NCBI GenBank assembly: GCA_000283575.1
Contig: AP012044.1
Span: 2,542,001-2,606,000, forward strand
Direction of reading: 5' to 3'
Source of the DNA: Oscillibacter valericigenes Sjm18-20
Lineage (GTDB): Bacteria > Bacillota > Clostridia > Oscillospirales > Oscillospiraceae
DNA length: 64,000 nt
Position 1 is the first letter of the stretch. Each line of letters starts with the position of its first letter. Shown here in pieces: positions 8,607-17,508 of the stretch. A program made the position numbers and the translations under genes. Below the pieces are notes generated by a model. It worked only from the letters and a program-made list of their open reading frames with translations. It searched no databases and was not told the DNA's origin.

Positions 8607-9905
8607 ATGGCAACAGCAGTTATTATGCCCCGGCAGGGGCAATCCGTGGAAAGCTGCCTGATTTCCGAGTGGAAGAAAGTAGTGGGCGACGAAGTACACA
8701 CTGGAGATGTCCTATTTACCTATGAGACAGACAAGGCGATGTTTGAGGAAGCGGCCAAGGCGGACGGCACCCTGCTGGCCACCTTCTGTGAGGAGGGGGA
8801 CGATATCCCGTGTCTTGAAACCGTGGCTGTGATCGGAGCGCCCGGAGAGGACTTCTCCTCCCTGATTCCCGTGGGCGCAGGGGACGCCGCCCCTGCCGGA
8901 GAAACCGGTACAGCTCCCGCCGCCGAAATGCCCGTTGCACCGGCTGTGACCGCGGCGGCCTCCGGTGTATCGCCCCGGGCGCGAAACGCCGCGGCAAGGC
9001 TGCATATGGACTTGGCAAGCATGACCCCCACCGGCCCCCATGGGCGGGTCCTGGAGCAGGACGTTCTGGCAGGCCGGAAGCTGACCGCCGCCGCTGCTCT
9101 GGAGGGCGGAGACCTTTCGGGCGTCGCGGGAACAGGCGTGGGCGGACGAATCCGCACAACGGATCTGGCCGCGTCTGCCGCAGCAACCACCACAGATGCC
9201 GCCACCGGTACGGGCTATCACGACGAAAAGCTCTCCCACCTGCGCAAAGTCATCGGCACGTCTATGCACAGGTCCCTCACGGAGATGGCGCAGCTCACCC
9301 ACCACAGTTCCTTCGACGCCACCGCCATGATCGCCTATCGCGGGCAGCTGAAGAAAGCGGCGGAGACTTTGGGCCTGCCCAACATCACCTATAACGACAT
9401 TGTACTCTTTGCGGTATCCCGGGTCCTGCCCCATCATCCCTCCCTGAACGCCCATCTGCTGGATGACAAAATGCGCTTTTTTGACCACGTCCATCTGGGC
9501 ATGGCCGTGGAGACACCCAGAGGGCTTCTGGTCCCCACCATTTTTAACGCGGACACCAAATCCCTGTCCCAGATTGCGGCGGAGACCAAGGCTCTGGCGG
9601 CGGCGGCCCAGACCGGGTCCATCAGCCCCGATCTGCTCACCGGTGCATCCTTCACCGTTTCAAATCTGGGTTCATTGGGCGTGGAGGCGTTTACCCCCGT
9701 TATTAACCCGCCCCAGACCGGTATTCTGGGCGTGGACTGCATGATCGACCGGGTCCGCAGGGTCGATGGGCAGATCACCGTCTACCCCGCCATGGGAATC
9801 TCCCTGACCTATGACCACCGCGCACTGGACGGTGCCCCCGCCTCCCGGTTCCTGAAGGATGTGAAGGAAGCTCTCGAGAACATCACCGCCCTGCTGGCTG
9901 AATAA
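8607..9905 (+). CDS. 2-oxoacid dehydrogenase E2, lipoyl acyltransferase
   Basis: 432 residues. AAGGAGG lies 7 nt before the ATG at 8607. Residues 1-80 form a lipoyl domain with the lipoylated Lys43 in YETDKAMFE. An E1/E3-binding domain follows (SPRARNAAARLHMDL ... GPHGRVLEQDV, about 122-158) with a second, shorter copy (GVGGRIRTTDL). From about residue 205 comes the catalytic acyltransferase domain ending in the active-site motif DHRALDG (His at about 403). It transfers the acyl group from E1 to CoA in a pyruvate, acetoin or branched-chain type complex. It is first in an operon with E3 and fused E1. A relic IS110 follows directly after the stop codon. Confidence 0.92.
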   Translation: MATAVIMPRQGQSVESCLISEWKKVVGDEVHTGDVLFTYETDKAMFEEAAKADGTLLATFCEEGDDIPCLETVAVIGAPGEDFSSLIPVGAGDAAPAGETGTAPAAEMPVAPAVTAAASGVSPRARNAAARLHMDLASMTPTGPHGRVLEQDVLAGRKLTAAAALEGGDLSGVAGTGVGGRIRTTDLAASAAATTTDAATGTGYHDEKLSHLRKVIGTSMHRSLTEMAQLTHHSSFDATAMIAYRGQLKKAAETLGLPNITYNDIVLFAVSRVLPHHPSLNAHLLDDKMRFFDHVHLGMAVETPRGLLVPTIFNADTKSLSQIAAETKALAAAAQTGSISPDLLTGASFTVSNLGSLGVEAFTPVINPPQTGILGVDCMIDRVRRVDGQITVYPAMGISLTYDHRALDGAPASRFLKDVKEALENITALLAE

Positions 9906-9916
9906 GGAGACCAACT

Positions 9917-10690
9917 ATGGAAAGTCAATAGGAAAAGCAGAGAATTTATCAGGAGAAAAATGGTATAACAAAGCAGAGCTGCTTACGCAGCCCGAAGAAA
10001 AAATAGATGAATCAAGCTAAATCAAAAGCTGTATTTTTTGAAAGCAAAGTAAAGATAATGCGGATTAGCTTGTAAGCTGTATGCCCCAACGCACAGTAGT
10101 GAGATTTTCCTTGGGCAACTATAGATTTGTAATACTGGGCATCAGAGATTTCGCAATCAGAAAAGCATCTACTGTGTCTGTCTTTGTTTTGCGAATAGCG
10201 GATTTTCGGATGGCGGCAGTCTGAAGCGGATTGATCATTGCAACATGGTATCCGTTCCCGCATAGGAAATGAATTGGGTTTTCTCCACAGTGAGCAGTGG
10301 ATTCCAGACCGATCAATAATGGGACATCTGGCAAAACATTCAGTTTTTCTGGCAGCAAAGCAAAGCCAGCAGAACTGTTCGTGAAAGAGAACGGCATAAG
10401 ATCAGCTTCTCCTTCTGAAGTTATGGCCGCCGCAACATGGGTACTTTTGGCGACGTCAATGCCGAGATAGATCCTGGTGCACATCACTCCTTGTATCATT
10501 TACGACAACTGTGTTCCACAAGAATCTATCCTCGTAGCCTTGCGCGAAATAAAACTCTATGGCTTATCCAACCAATCAACAATCGAGATAGAAACCGTGG
10601 CCATAAACTCCTTACTATAGTCAAGCTATAAGGCATGTCAACAGTCCACAGTGTCTATCTCAACTATAACAAAAACCAAGAAAGGAGCGT
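9917..10690. mobile_element. internally deleted IS110-type element
   Basis: About 770 bp of foreign sequence between E2 and E3. On the minus strand it encodes the first ~120 residues of an IS110 transposase and then, in another frame, its last ~38 residues, with the middle gone. The 190 bp from 10500 to 10690 correspond to the non-coding end that in IS110 elements holds the bridge RNA. Just upstream, AAGGAG and ATGGAAAGTCAATAG (start at 9917) look like the original start region of the next gene, now ending after four codons. The exact ends are not defined. No terminator is seen, so read-through into E3 and E1 is possible. Confidence 0.6.
10012..10499 (-). pseudogene. IS110 transposase remnant (N- and C-terminal pieces)
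   Basis: The N-terminal piece (10119-10499) starts with YLGIDVAKSTHVAA, the first Asp of the RuvC-like DEDD site, and continues through LIGLESTAHCGE, VAMINPLQTAAIRK and TDTVDAFLIAKSL. It then stops. A second frame ending at 10012 gives VAQGKSHYCALGHTAYKL and IRIIFTLL, the characteristic C-terminal end of IS110 transposases. About 250 central residues including the Ser domain are missing, so it is inactive. Confidence 0.8.
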
Positions 10691-10735
10691 ATGATTTCGC
10701 AGACTTTTGCTATGTGTATATCATACAAGGTCGCT

Positions 10736-12112
10736 ATGATAAATTATGATGTAATCGTCTTAGGGGGCGGTCCCGGCGGGTATCTTGCCGCCGAGCACTC
10801 CGGACAGGCAGGGCTGAAGACCCTGTGCATCGAGGATCGCCACCTGGGCGGCACCTGCCTCAACGAGGGATGCATCCCCACCAAGACGCTGCTCCAAAGC
10901 GCCAAAACCTATGCCCACGCCCTCCGCGGAGATCTGTACGGCGTCCGGGCGGAAAAGGTCACAATCGACCGCGGCGCAGTCATCGACCGGAAGGAAAAGG
11001 TCATCCACACGCTGGTAGCCGGCGTGGGCGCGGCTTTAAAAGCCAGCCGCGTGGATTTGGTAAACGGTCGGGGTGTCATCACCGGCCGCAGCGCGGAGGG
11101 TGTCACGGTACAGGTAGGTCAGGAGCTGTATACCGGCAAAAACCTCATCCTCGCCACCGGCTCTGTCAACGCCCGGCCCCCTATTCCGGGGCTGAGGGAA
11201 GCGCTGGAATCCGGTTTTGTCCTAACCAACCGGGAACTGCTGTGCCAGCGGGAAGCCCCCGCCCGGCTGGCCGTCATCGGCGGCGGCGTCATTGGTCTTG
11301 AAATGGCCGCCTACTGCCAACTCACCGGAACGGAGGTCACCGTAGTGGAAATGCTGGATCACATCGCCGGTCCCAACGACGGGGATCTGGTGAAGGTTCT
11401 GCAAAAGAATCTGGAACGGGACGGCATGAAGTTCCACTTGGAGACCAAAGTGGTCGCTGTCCGGGAGGGTACGGTGGTCTGCGAAAAAAACGGGCAGACC
11501 TTTGAACTCTCCGCGGACAAGGTACTTCTGGCCATCGGCCGGAAGGCCAACTCGGCGGGGCTGGGCCTTGAGACCGTAGGCGTGGAGCTTGAACGGGGTG
11601 CCGTCGTGACCGACGCCCGTATGAAGACCAACGCCCCGGGCATCTACGCCGTGGGCGACGTGAACGGCAAGTATATGCTGGCCCACACGGCCTATCGTGA
11701 GGCGGAGGTCGCCGTAAACACCATTCTGGGTAAAGCGGACACCATGCGGTACGAGGCCATCCCCAGCGTGCTGTACACCGTTCCAGAGCTGTCCAGCGTG
11801 GGTCTGAGCGAGGCGGAGGCCAAGGCTCAAGGCCGCCACGTCTCCGTGGTGAAACTGCCCATGCAGTACAGCGGACGGTACGTGGCCGAAAACGAGGGCG
11901 GCGACGGCATCTGCAAGCTGGTGTTCGACGCGAAGCGAAACACTCTTCTGGGCGCGCAGGTACTGGCCAACTCCTCCTCTGAATTCATCGTCGCCGCCGG
12001 TATTTTTATTGAACTGGAGCTGACGGTAGATGAAATGAGAGAGTTCGTATTTCCCCACCCAACTGTGTGCGAAATTTTCCGGGAGGCGCTCTCTCAGTAC
12101 AAAGGGAAATAA
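10736..12112 (+). CDS. dihydrolipoyl dehydrogenase (E3)
   Basis: 458 residues from ATG 10736 (MINYDVIVLGGG), with AAGG 5 nt upstream; an in-frame ATG at 10691 would add 15 residues unlike the family. Features: FAD-binding GGGPGGY at 10-16, redox-active disulfide GGTCLNEGCIPTK (Cys41/Cys46), NAD-binding GGGVIGLEMA, the second FAD motif IYAVGDVNG, and the C-terminal HPTVCE with catalytic His441 and Glu446. E3 reoxidises the dihydrolipoamide of E2 and makes NADH. It sits between E2 and E1, but the deleted IS110 upstream has replaced its original translation start region. All catalytic residues are intact. Confidence 0.93.
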   Translation: MINYDVIVLGGGPGGYLAAEHSGQAGLKTLCIEDRHLGGTCLNEGCIPTKTLLQSAKTYAHALRGDLYGVRAEKVTIDRGAVIDRKEKVIHTLVAGVGAALKASRVDLVNGRGVITGRSAEGVTVQVGQELYTGKNLILATGSVNARPPIPGLREALESGFVLTNRELLCQREAPARLAVIGGGVIGLEMAAYCQLTGTEVTVVEMLDHIAGPNDGDLVKVLQKNLERDGMKFHLETKVVAVREGTVVCEKNGQTFELSADKVLLAIGRKANSAGLGLETVGVELERGAVVTDARMKTNAPGIYAVGDVNGKYMLAHTAYREAEVAVNTILGKADTMRYEAIPSVLYTVPELSSVGLSEAEAKAQGRHVSVVKLPMQYSGRYVAENEGGDGICKLVFDAKRNTLLGAQVLANSSSEFIVAAGIFIELELTVDEMREFVFPHPTVCEIFREALSQYKGK

Positions 12113-12174
12113 AGCGTCCCGCCGCGGCGGGATTTTATGAAAATTAACCAAACGTAAGATAAGGAAGGGTCAAT

Positions 12175-14640
12175 ATGTCGAAACAGCTTTTTGTGGACCC
12201 CAAGGCCATGCGTGCCCCGGGAACAATCGAATTGCAGGATATCGTCAGCAACCAGTATCAGAAAACGGTGAAAGATGAGACGAACCGCTATTCCAGGGCA
12301 GACCTTGTCAACGCCTACCGGGATATGGCGTATATCCGGGAATTTGAGACCATGCTCCAGCTCATCAAGACCACCAGCGAATATCAGGGCGTGGCTTACA
12401 ATCATCCCGGCCCCGCCCATCTGGGCATTGGCCAGGAGGCCGCTTATGTGGGACAGGCCTATCACCTGAACATCGACGACTTCTCCTTCGGCTCCCATCG
12501 AAGCCATGGAGAAATTCTGGCCCGGGGCCTCCGGGCGGTGGAAACCACGGATGAGACGCAGCTGACTAAGATCATGGAGACTTTCGGCGGTGGGAAGGCC
12601 TTCTCCGTGGTCAGGGACAGCGGGAAGGACATCCGCGCGCAGGGCCGGGACTTTCTGCTCTATGGCATGATCTGCGAGACCTTCGGCCGGGAAAACGGCT
12701 TTAATAAAGGTATGGGCGGCAGCATGCACGCCTTCTTCACCCCCTTCGGCATCTATCCCAACAACGCCATTGTGGGCGGCTCCGGCTCCATTGCCCCCGG
12801 CGCAGCGCTTTACAAGCTGGTCAACAAAAAGGACGGTGTCGTGGTCTGCAACATCGGCGACGGCGCTCTGGGCTGCGGCCCCGTGTGGGAGGGCATGAAT
12901 TTCAGTTCCATGGATCAGTTCCGCACTCTCTGGGGGAAAGACGGCGGCGGAATGCCCATCATTTTCAACATCTGGAACAACTCCTACGGTATGGGCGGCC
13001 AGACCGGCGGCGAGACCATGGGCTACGGCTCCCCCGCCCGGGTGGGGGCGGCCCTGCGGCCTAACCAGCTATACGCGGAGCGGGTGGATGGCTACAATCC
13101 TCTGGCCGTGATGGACGTCTATGGCCGGAAGAAGGAGCTCGCTAAAACAGACGGCCCCGTGCTGCTGGAGGTCGTCACCTACCGCATCTCCGGACACTCC
13201 CCCTCTGATTCCAGCAGCTACCGCACCAAGGAGGAAATCGCCGTCTGGGAGGCGGAGGACTCCATTCTGGCTTATGGTAAGCAGCTGATGGAAGCAGGCC
13301 TTTGCACCCAGTCCGACCTTGACGCCATCCAGTCTGCCGTCAAGACGGATATGCTGCGGAACATGAAGCTGGCCATCGACGAGACCGTCTCTCCCCGCGT
13401 GGACATCTTCGGCAAGGCTCCCAACGTGATCGGCAACCTGATGTTCTCCAACGGCCACGTCCGCTCCATGGACGAAAACCGCCGGGCCGAGACGCTGGTT
13501 CCCTATGAGGAGTCCCCCCGCGCCGTGGCCCTGGCCAAAAAGGTGCGGAAGGGACTGGACGAAAACGGCAGGCCCGTCAGCAAAAACAGGGTCTATCAGG
13601 TCCGCGACGGCATCGCGGAACCCATTTTGAAGAAGTTCTATGAGGACCCCACTCTGGTGGCCTTCGGCGAGGACGTGCGGGACTGGGGCGGCGCCTACGC
13701 CGTCTACCGCGGCTTCACCGAGACCCTCCCCTACCGCCGGTTGTTCAACGCCCCCATCAGCGAGGCCGCTATTGTGGGTGCCGCCGTGGGATACGCCATG
13801 AGCGGCGGACGGGCCATTGCAGAGCTGATGTACTGTGACTTTCTGGGCCGCGCCGGAGACGAACTGTTCAACCAGCTGTCCAAGTGGCAGGCCATGAGCG
13901 CCGGCGTGCTGAAAATGCCGGTGATCGTCCGCATGAGCGTGGGCTCCAAGTACGGCGCGCAGCACTCCCAAGACTGGTCCGCCCTGTGCGCCCACATCCC
14001 CGGACTGAAGGTGGTCTTCCCCGCCACGCCTTACGACGCCAAGGGCATGATGCAGTCCGCCCTGAACGGAACGGACCCGGTTATCTTCCTGGAGAGCCAG
14101 CGCATCTACGACTATGGGGAGCTCTTCCACAGCGAGGGCGTTCCCGAGGCGGAATATGAGATCACGCTGGGCGAGCCCGACGTGAAGCGCTCCGGCAGCG
14201 ACGTGACGATTCTCTCCATCGGCGCCACGCTGTACCGCGCCGTGAAGGCCGCCGATCTTTTGCAGGAGAAATACGGCCTGTCCGCCGAGGTCATCGACGC
14301 CCGTTCTCTGGTTCCCTTCAACTATGAAAAGGTCATCGAATCCGTTAAGAAAACAGGCCGCATTGTCATCACGGGCGACGCCTGTGAGCGGAACTCCATG
14401 ATGCGGAATCTGGCCTCCAATATCACGGAACTGGCTTTTGACTATCTGGACGCGCCGCCCGTGGTGGTAGGTGCCAAGGATTGGATCACCCCGCCCCACG
14501 AGTTGGAAAATGCCTTTTTCCCCCAGCCGGAGTGGATCTTGGACGCAATCCACGAGCGTATTTTGCCGCTGCCCGGCCACGTCTGCACCCACAACTGCAC
14601 CGAGTTGGAGCAGCTTCGGGAAAACCGCATGGGCGTTTGA
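12175..14640 (+). CDS. 2-oxoacid dehydrogenase E1, fused alpha and beta subunits
   Basis: 821 residues, twice the usual subunit length. Residues 1-430 are E1-alpha-like: PAHLGIGQEAAYVG, GSMHAFF and the thiamine-diphosphate/Mg motif starting GDGALGCGPVWEGMNF (about 225) and closing with the Asn pair in IWNNSYGM. Residues 470-815 are E1-beta-like: FGEDVRDWGGAYAVYRGF, NAPISEAAIVGAAVGYAMSG, RMSVGSKYGAQHSQDW, then a transketolase C-domain with EVIDARSLVPFNYE. The enzyme decarboxylates a 2-oxoacid and passes the acyl group to E2 lipoate. The fusion resembles pyruvate/acetoin/branched-chain E1s in Clostridia, but substrate cannot be assigned. It begins 62 bp after E3. Its link to a sugar importer is unusual. 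Confidence 0.9.
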   Translation: MSKQLFVDPKAMRAPGTIELQDIVSNQYQKTVKDETNRYSRADLVNAYRDMAYIREFETMLQLIKTTSEYQGVAYNHPGPAHLGIGQEAAYVGQAYHLNIDDFSFGSHRSHGEILARGLRAVETTDETQLTKIMETFGGGKAFSVVRDSGKDIRAQGRDFLLYGMICETFGRENGFNKGMGGSMHAFFTPFGIYPNNAIVGGSGSIAPGAALYKLVNKKDGVVVCNIGDGALGCGPVWEGMNFSSMDQFRTLWGKDGGGMPIIFNIWNNSYGMGGQTGGETMGYGSPARVGAALRPNQLYAERVDGYNPLAVMDVYGRKKELAKTDGPVLLEVVTYRISGHSPSDSSSYRTKEEIAVWEAEDSILAYGKQLMEAGLCTQSDLDAIQSAVKTDMLRNMKLAIDETVSPRVDIFGKAPNVIGNLMFSNGHVRSMDENRRAETLVPYEESPRAVALAKKVRKGLDENGRPVSKNRVYQVRDGIAEPILKKFYEDPTLVAFGEDVRDWGGAYAVYRGFTETLPYRRLFNAPISEAAIVGAAVGYAMSGGRAIAELMYCDFLGRAGDELFNQLSKWQAMSAGVLKMPVIVRMSVGSKYGAQHSQDWSALCAHIPGLKVVFPATPYDAKGMMQSALNGTDPVIFLESQRIYDYGELFHSEGVPEAEYEITLGEPDVKRSGSDVTILSIGATLYRAVKAADLLQEKYGLSAEVIDARSLVPFNYEKVIESVKKTGRIVITGDACERNSMMRNLASNITELAFDYLDAPPVVVGAKDWITPPHELENAFFPQPEWILDAIHERILPLPGHVCTHNCTELEQLRENRMGV

Positions 14641-14749
14641 TTGGTGGGCAGTCTGTTCCTTCTGATTTTAAATTGCCTTTTTCCTTCTAATGCGATAAAA
14701 TAAGTGTGAAGCGGCGTTACATGCGCCGGAAGTTGGAGTGTGAGACAAA

Positions 14750-15583
14750 ATGCTGAACGAACGGCAATCTGTTATCTTATCTTATATCACAGAGCACGTC
14801 GAGGCCCGAAACAGCGATCTGCTCCCTCTGATAGGCTCCTGCTCTCCCATGACGCTGTGGCGTGACCTGGACAAGCTGGAAAAAGAGGGCTCCATTGTCC
14901 GCGTCCGGGGTGGGGCCATGCTGTCCCAAAGGCCAAAGATTGCAGGTCTGGAATCCGCTTTTTCCGAGCGCATCCATCAAAATACCGTGGCCAAAGAGCG
15001 TATTGCAAAGATCGCCGCCGCGCTGTTTCGCTCCAACCACGCCTACTATCTGGACGCCGGCAGCACGGTGGCTGCCCTGACCCGCCGCCTAAAGGCGGGA
15101 AATTATACCATTTTGACCAGCGCCGCCAACATCGCGGCGGAGCTTGCCCTCAGTACCCGGTTCAATGTCACGCTTCTGGGAGGGCAGGTGTCCCCGAACA
15201 CGCTCTCCTGCTCCGGTCCCCAGGCCGAGTCCATGCTGGACGGCATGAACATCGACGTGGCGGTGATGGCTACCTCCGGATACTCGGTAAACAGCGGATT
15301 TACCGTGGGCTCTCTTCAGGAGGCGCAGCTGAAGCAAAAGATCATTCAAAAGGCCGCGTTTTCCGTCATGCTCCTGGATGCCGGAAAGATCGGCAAAAAT
15401 CACCCCTTCACCTTTGCGTCTCTCGCCGATATCGGCGTCCTGATCTGCGATCAGGCCCCCTCGGCGGACGTATTGAAGGCGGCGGTAGCAGCTAAAACGC
15501 AGATTTTCACGCCGGAGGATCAGCTGTCTCCTGAACAGCGGGAGTCCGTGTATCAGTGCCTGCTGCAGCGAGAGAATCCGTAA
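14750..15583 (+). CDS. DeoR-family transcriptional regulator
   Basis: 277 residues: an N-terminal winged helix (ERQSVILSYITEHVE ... MTLWRDLDKLEKEGSIVRV, the DeoR HTH signature) and a C-terminal DeoRC sugar-phosphate sensor domain with the hallmarks LDAGSTVAALTRRL, ILTSAANIAAELA, VTLLGGQV and VAVMATSGYS. These repressors usually bind a sugar phosphate and are released from DNA by it. It lies 110 bp after E1 on the same strand and before a strong terminator, so it is probably the local regulator of both divergent operons, acting on the palindromes around 8549-8583 (inference from position). Confidence 0.92.
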   Translation: MLNERQSVILSYITEHVEARNSDLLPLIGSCSPMTLWRDLDKLEKEGSIVRVRGGAMLSQRPKIAGLESAFSERIHQNTVAKERIAKIAAALFRSNHAYYLDAGSTVAALTRRLKAGNYTILTSAANIAAELALSTRFNVTLLGGQVSPNTLSCSGPQAESMLDGMNIDVAVMATSGYSVNSGFTVGSLQEAQLKQKIIQKAAFSVMLLDAGKIGKNHPFTFASLADIGVLICDQAPSADVLKAAVAAKTQIFTPEDQLSPEQRESVYQCLLQRENP

Positions 15584-15614
15584 GCGGCCCGAATCTGCAA
15601 AATAGCGAGAAAAG

Positions 15615-15645
15615 ACGGCGCCGTGCCCTGGCACGGCGCCGTTTC
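15615..15645 (+). terminator. intrinsic terminator after deoR-type gene
   Basis: ACGGCGCCGTGCC pairs with GGCACGGCGCCGT (13 bp) and is followed by TTC TTAAC; it closes the dehydrogenase operon 30 bp after the regulator stop codon and may also work for the converging gene. Confidence 0.8.
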
Positions 15646-15673
15646 TTAACTCTCAAACCCACCTCAGGAACTG

Positions 15674-16255
15674 CTACTTTTGAGCTGTTTCAATCACCGA
15701 AGACTGCAAAAGCATCTTCTCGACGATGTCCGCATCCCGAATTCCATAAAAAACCAGCCCTGTCGCCTGATCCTTGCCGTCCTGACTCTGTAAATCCGTC
15801 TTGGGATGGCACGCTCTCCAGCGCAGCTGGCGGCGAATCTCCTCAAAAATCGCACTGCCCAGCACCAGTGTGTCCGCCTCTCCGCTGAGGCTCACCCGTT
15901 TCACGCCGTCTATCCGCCCAAGCTCCATGCAATACGTACTGTTATCCCGTGTGAGAAGGATAGCTCTGTTGGTTGTGATAAAGTATTTCTGTCCCAGGAT
16001 GCTGCGCTGCTCCAGCCAGGGCGTCACGAATACAATCGCCGCCAGAAGCACCACCAGCACGATAAATTTACCGCTTGGAGCATCGCTCTTGGTGCAGTAG
16101 ACCCCCAGCAGCGCGCAGGTACACGCGGCTGCAGCCACCCACTTGAAAATGATCCACTCTCTGGTCTGCTCGCCCAGCAAAGGAAATGGCGCGGTGCGCC
16201 CGCTCCAGCGGATGGTCTCGCCGTCCCTCAGATACTCCTTCAGTTCCTTTTCCAT
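15674..16255 (-). CDS. PH-domain-like membrane protein
   Basis: 193 residues from ATG 16255 (MEKELKEYLRDGE...), which has GAGGAG 9 nt upstream; the frame is open further upstream but without a ribosome site. Two adjacent hydrophobic segments (WVAAAACTCALLGVY and FIVLVVLLAAIVFVTPWL) lie at about 40-90. They are followed by a beta-rich stretch YFITTNRAILLTRDN ... ELGRIDGVKRV, the layout of bacterial PH-like (YdbT/YvbH type) membrane proteins, whose role is mostly unknown. It is monocistronic, converging on the DeoR operon. A palindrome overlaps its promoter. Confidence 0.65.
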   Translation of the reverse strand: MEKELKEYLRDGETIRWSGRTAPFPLLGEQTREWIIFKWVAAAACTCALLGVYCTKSDAPSGKFIVLVVLLAAIVFVTPWLEQRSILGQKYFITTNRAILLTRDNSTYCMELGRIDGVKRVSLSGEADTLVLGSAIFEEIRRQLRWRACHPKTDLQSQDGKDQATGLVFYGIRDADIVEKMLLQSSVIETAQK

Positions 16256-16333
16256 TATGCTCTGCTCCTCTTTCCGACCATTCAGCATTTGGGCACTCCC
16301 TCTTGGCTGCCCACTGGTCCTCTCATTTGCTTT

Positions 16334-16357
16334 ATTATAGCGTTGAACGCTGTTCAA
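16334..16357 (-). promoter_or_regulatory. -10 box with overlapping 15-bp palindrome
   Basis: On the minus strand a TATAAT (16334-16339) lies about 80 bp before the PH-like gene. Directly upstream of it is the palindrome TTGAAC-GCT-GTTCAA (16343-16357). No good -35 is seen at the right distance, which fits an activator- or repressor-bound promoter. The binding protein is unknown. Confidence 0.4.
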
Positions 16358-16545
16358 AAGCTGCAAATGCCCTCCAGAGTCCCGTTAACCTTCCGTGAAA
16401 AAAGAGTGGTCCAGCAGTGATTCTAACAAAAATTTTCGCTTGGATTTGTTTTATCCGCCAGCGATTGTTTCCGCCTCCGTTTTTGAGCCACCGATACGGC
16501 AAACGTACAGACGCCCGCTTTTTACAAAATTTATTTAAAAAATCC

Positions 16546-16574
16546 TTGCATTACTCAAAAAGCTGTGTTAAAAT
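16546..16574 (+). promoter_or_regulatory. promoter of rpmE
   Basis: TTGCAT (16546-16551), 17-bp spacer, TAAAAT (16569-16574), 66 bp before the rpmE start. Confidence 0.75.
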
Positions 16575-16639
16575 TACTTGTGCTCTTGCGAGAGGGCATT
16601 TATCAGAATTGACAGGATCGAAAGAGGTGAACAAGAGCA

Positions 16640-16843
16640 ATGAAGGAAGGAATCCATCCCGATTATCAGCAGACTACTATTACTTGCGCCTGCGGTAATG
16701 TGATTGAGACAGGTTCTACCAAGAAGAATATCAAGGTGGAAGTCTGCTCTAAGTGTCACCCCTTCTTTACAGGCAAGCAGAAGCTGGTCGATACCGGCGG
16801 ACGCGTGGCCAAGTTCAATAAGAAGTTTGGTCTGGACAAGTAA
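16640..16843 (+). CDS. rpmE: 50S ribosomal protein L31
   Basis: 67 residues, full length for bacterial L31. The sequence [10 protein letters not shown], the zinc-type cysteines (Cys16, Cys18, Cys36, Cys39 in CAC and CSKC) and HPFFTGKQK are diagnostic of the zinc-binding C+ form. AGAGGTGA precedes the ATG. L31 sits at the subunit interface of the large ribosomal subunit. It is a single-gene unit with its own promoter and terminator. The cysteine-bearing form can act as a zinc reserve in organisms that also carry a C- paralogue; none is seen here. Confidence 0.97.
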   Translation: MKEGIHPDYQQTTITCACGNVIETGSTKKNIKVEVCSKCHPFFTGKQKLVDTGGRVAKFNKKFGLDK

Positions 16844-16864
16844 GTCCTCCGACACGTTCACAAA

Positions 16865-16894
16865 GCCCCGTATCCGTGAGGATACGGGGCTTTT
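16865..16894 (+). terminator. rpmE terminator
   Basis: GCCCCGTATCC-GTGA-GGATACGGGGC followed by TTTT, an 11-bp perfect stem 20 bp after rpmE. Confidence 0.92.
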
Positions 16895-16910
16895 GCGCAC
16901 ATTCGCCCGC

Positions 16911-16939
16911 TTTACAATTTTTGGCGGAGCGGATATAAT
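16911..16939 (+). promoter_or_regulatory. promoter of the flavin reductase-like gene
   Basis: TTTACA (16911-16916), 17-bp spacer, perfect TATAAT (16934-16939), 38 bp before the start codon. Confidence 0.8.
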
Positions 16940-16976
16940 AATACCACTATGTATAACAATAAAGGAGACGATTGCC

Positions 16977-17483
16977 ATGCGCTTGAAAGCTGTTAACGCC
17001 AGAGACCTCACTCCGGAAGCGCTCCGTCTGTTCACCGGACGGACTCCCCTGCTGACCGCGGGGGACCCGACTGCCTGCAACACCATGACCATTGGCTGGG
17101 GCGGCTTGGGAGAGTTCTGGCAGAAACCCGTCTGCACGGTGTACGTGCGGCAGTCACGTTATACTTTCCAATTTGTGGAGTCCCACGACTATTTTACCGT
17201 GTCCATCCTGCCGGAGGACCGCAAAGACGCCCTGCGCTTATGCGGGACCAGAAGCGGTCGGGACATGGACAAGATCGCGGCCTGCGGACTCACGGTGCGC
17301 TACGGCGCGGGCGACGCACCGTTTTTCGACGAGGCGGAGTTGGTGCTGGTGTGCCGCAAGCTGTACGCGCAGGATATGAAGCCGGAGTGTGTGATCGATC
17401 ACGGGGCGGCGTCCCCCTTTTACAAGGAGGGCGACTGGCACCGGATGTATGTCGGCGAGGTCGTGGAGGCTTATCACGCATGA
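16977..17483 (+). CDS. flavin reductase-like (FMN-binding split barrel) protein
   Basis: 168 residues; AAAGGAG lies 6 nt before the ATG at 16977. The sequence reads as a flavin reductase-like domain: ACNTMTIGWGGLGEFWQKPVCTV, VRQSRYTFQFVESHDYFTVSIL, LRLCGTRSGRDMDK, ending in the WHRMYVGEVVEAY strand. Proteins of this group bind FMN and reduce it or use it as cofactor; many clostridial members are uncharacterised. It stands 26 bp before hflX and is probably co-transcribed with it. Confidence 0.8.
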   Translation: MRLKAVNARDLTPEALRLFTGRTPLLTAGDPTACNTMTIGWGGLGEFWQKPVCTVYVRQSRYTFQFVESHDYFTVSILPEDRKDALRLCGTRSGRDMDKIAACGLTVRYGAGDAPFFDEAELVLVCRKLYAQDMKPECVIDHGAASPFYKEGDWHRMYVGEVVEAYHA

Positions 17484-17508
17484 CCGCCTGATGCGGAAAA
17501 GGAGATTT

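Noticed and set aside
13069..14592. A 507-codon frame antisense to the fused E1 gene
   Set aside because: The sense strand encodes the complete E1-beta domain; the antisense product has no recognisable motif.
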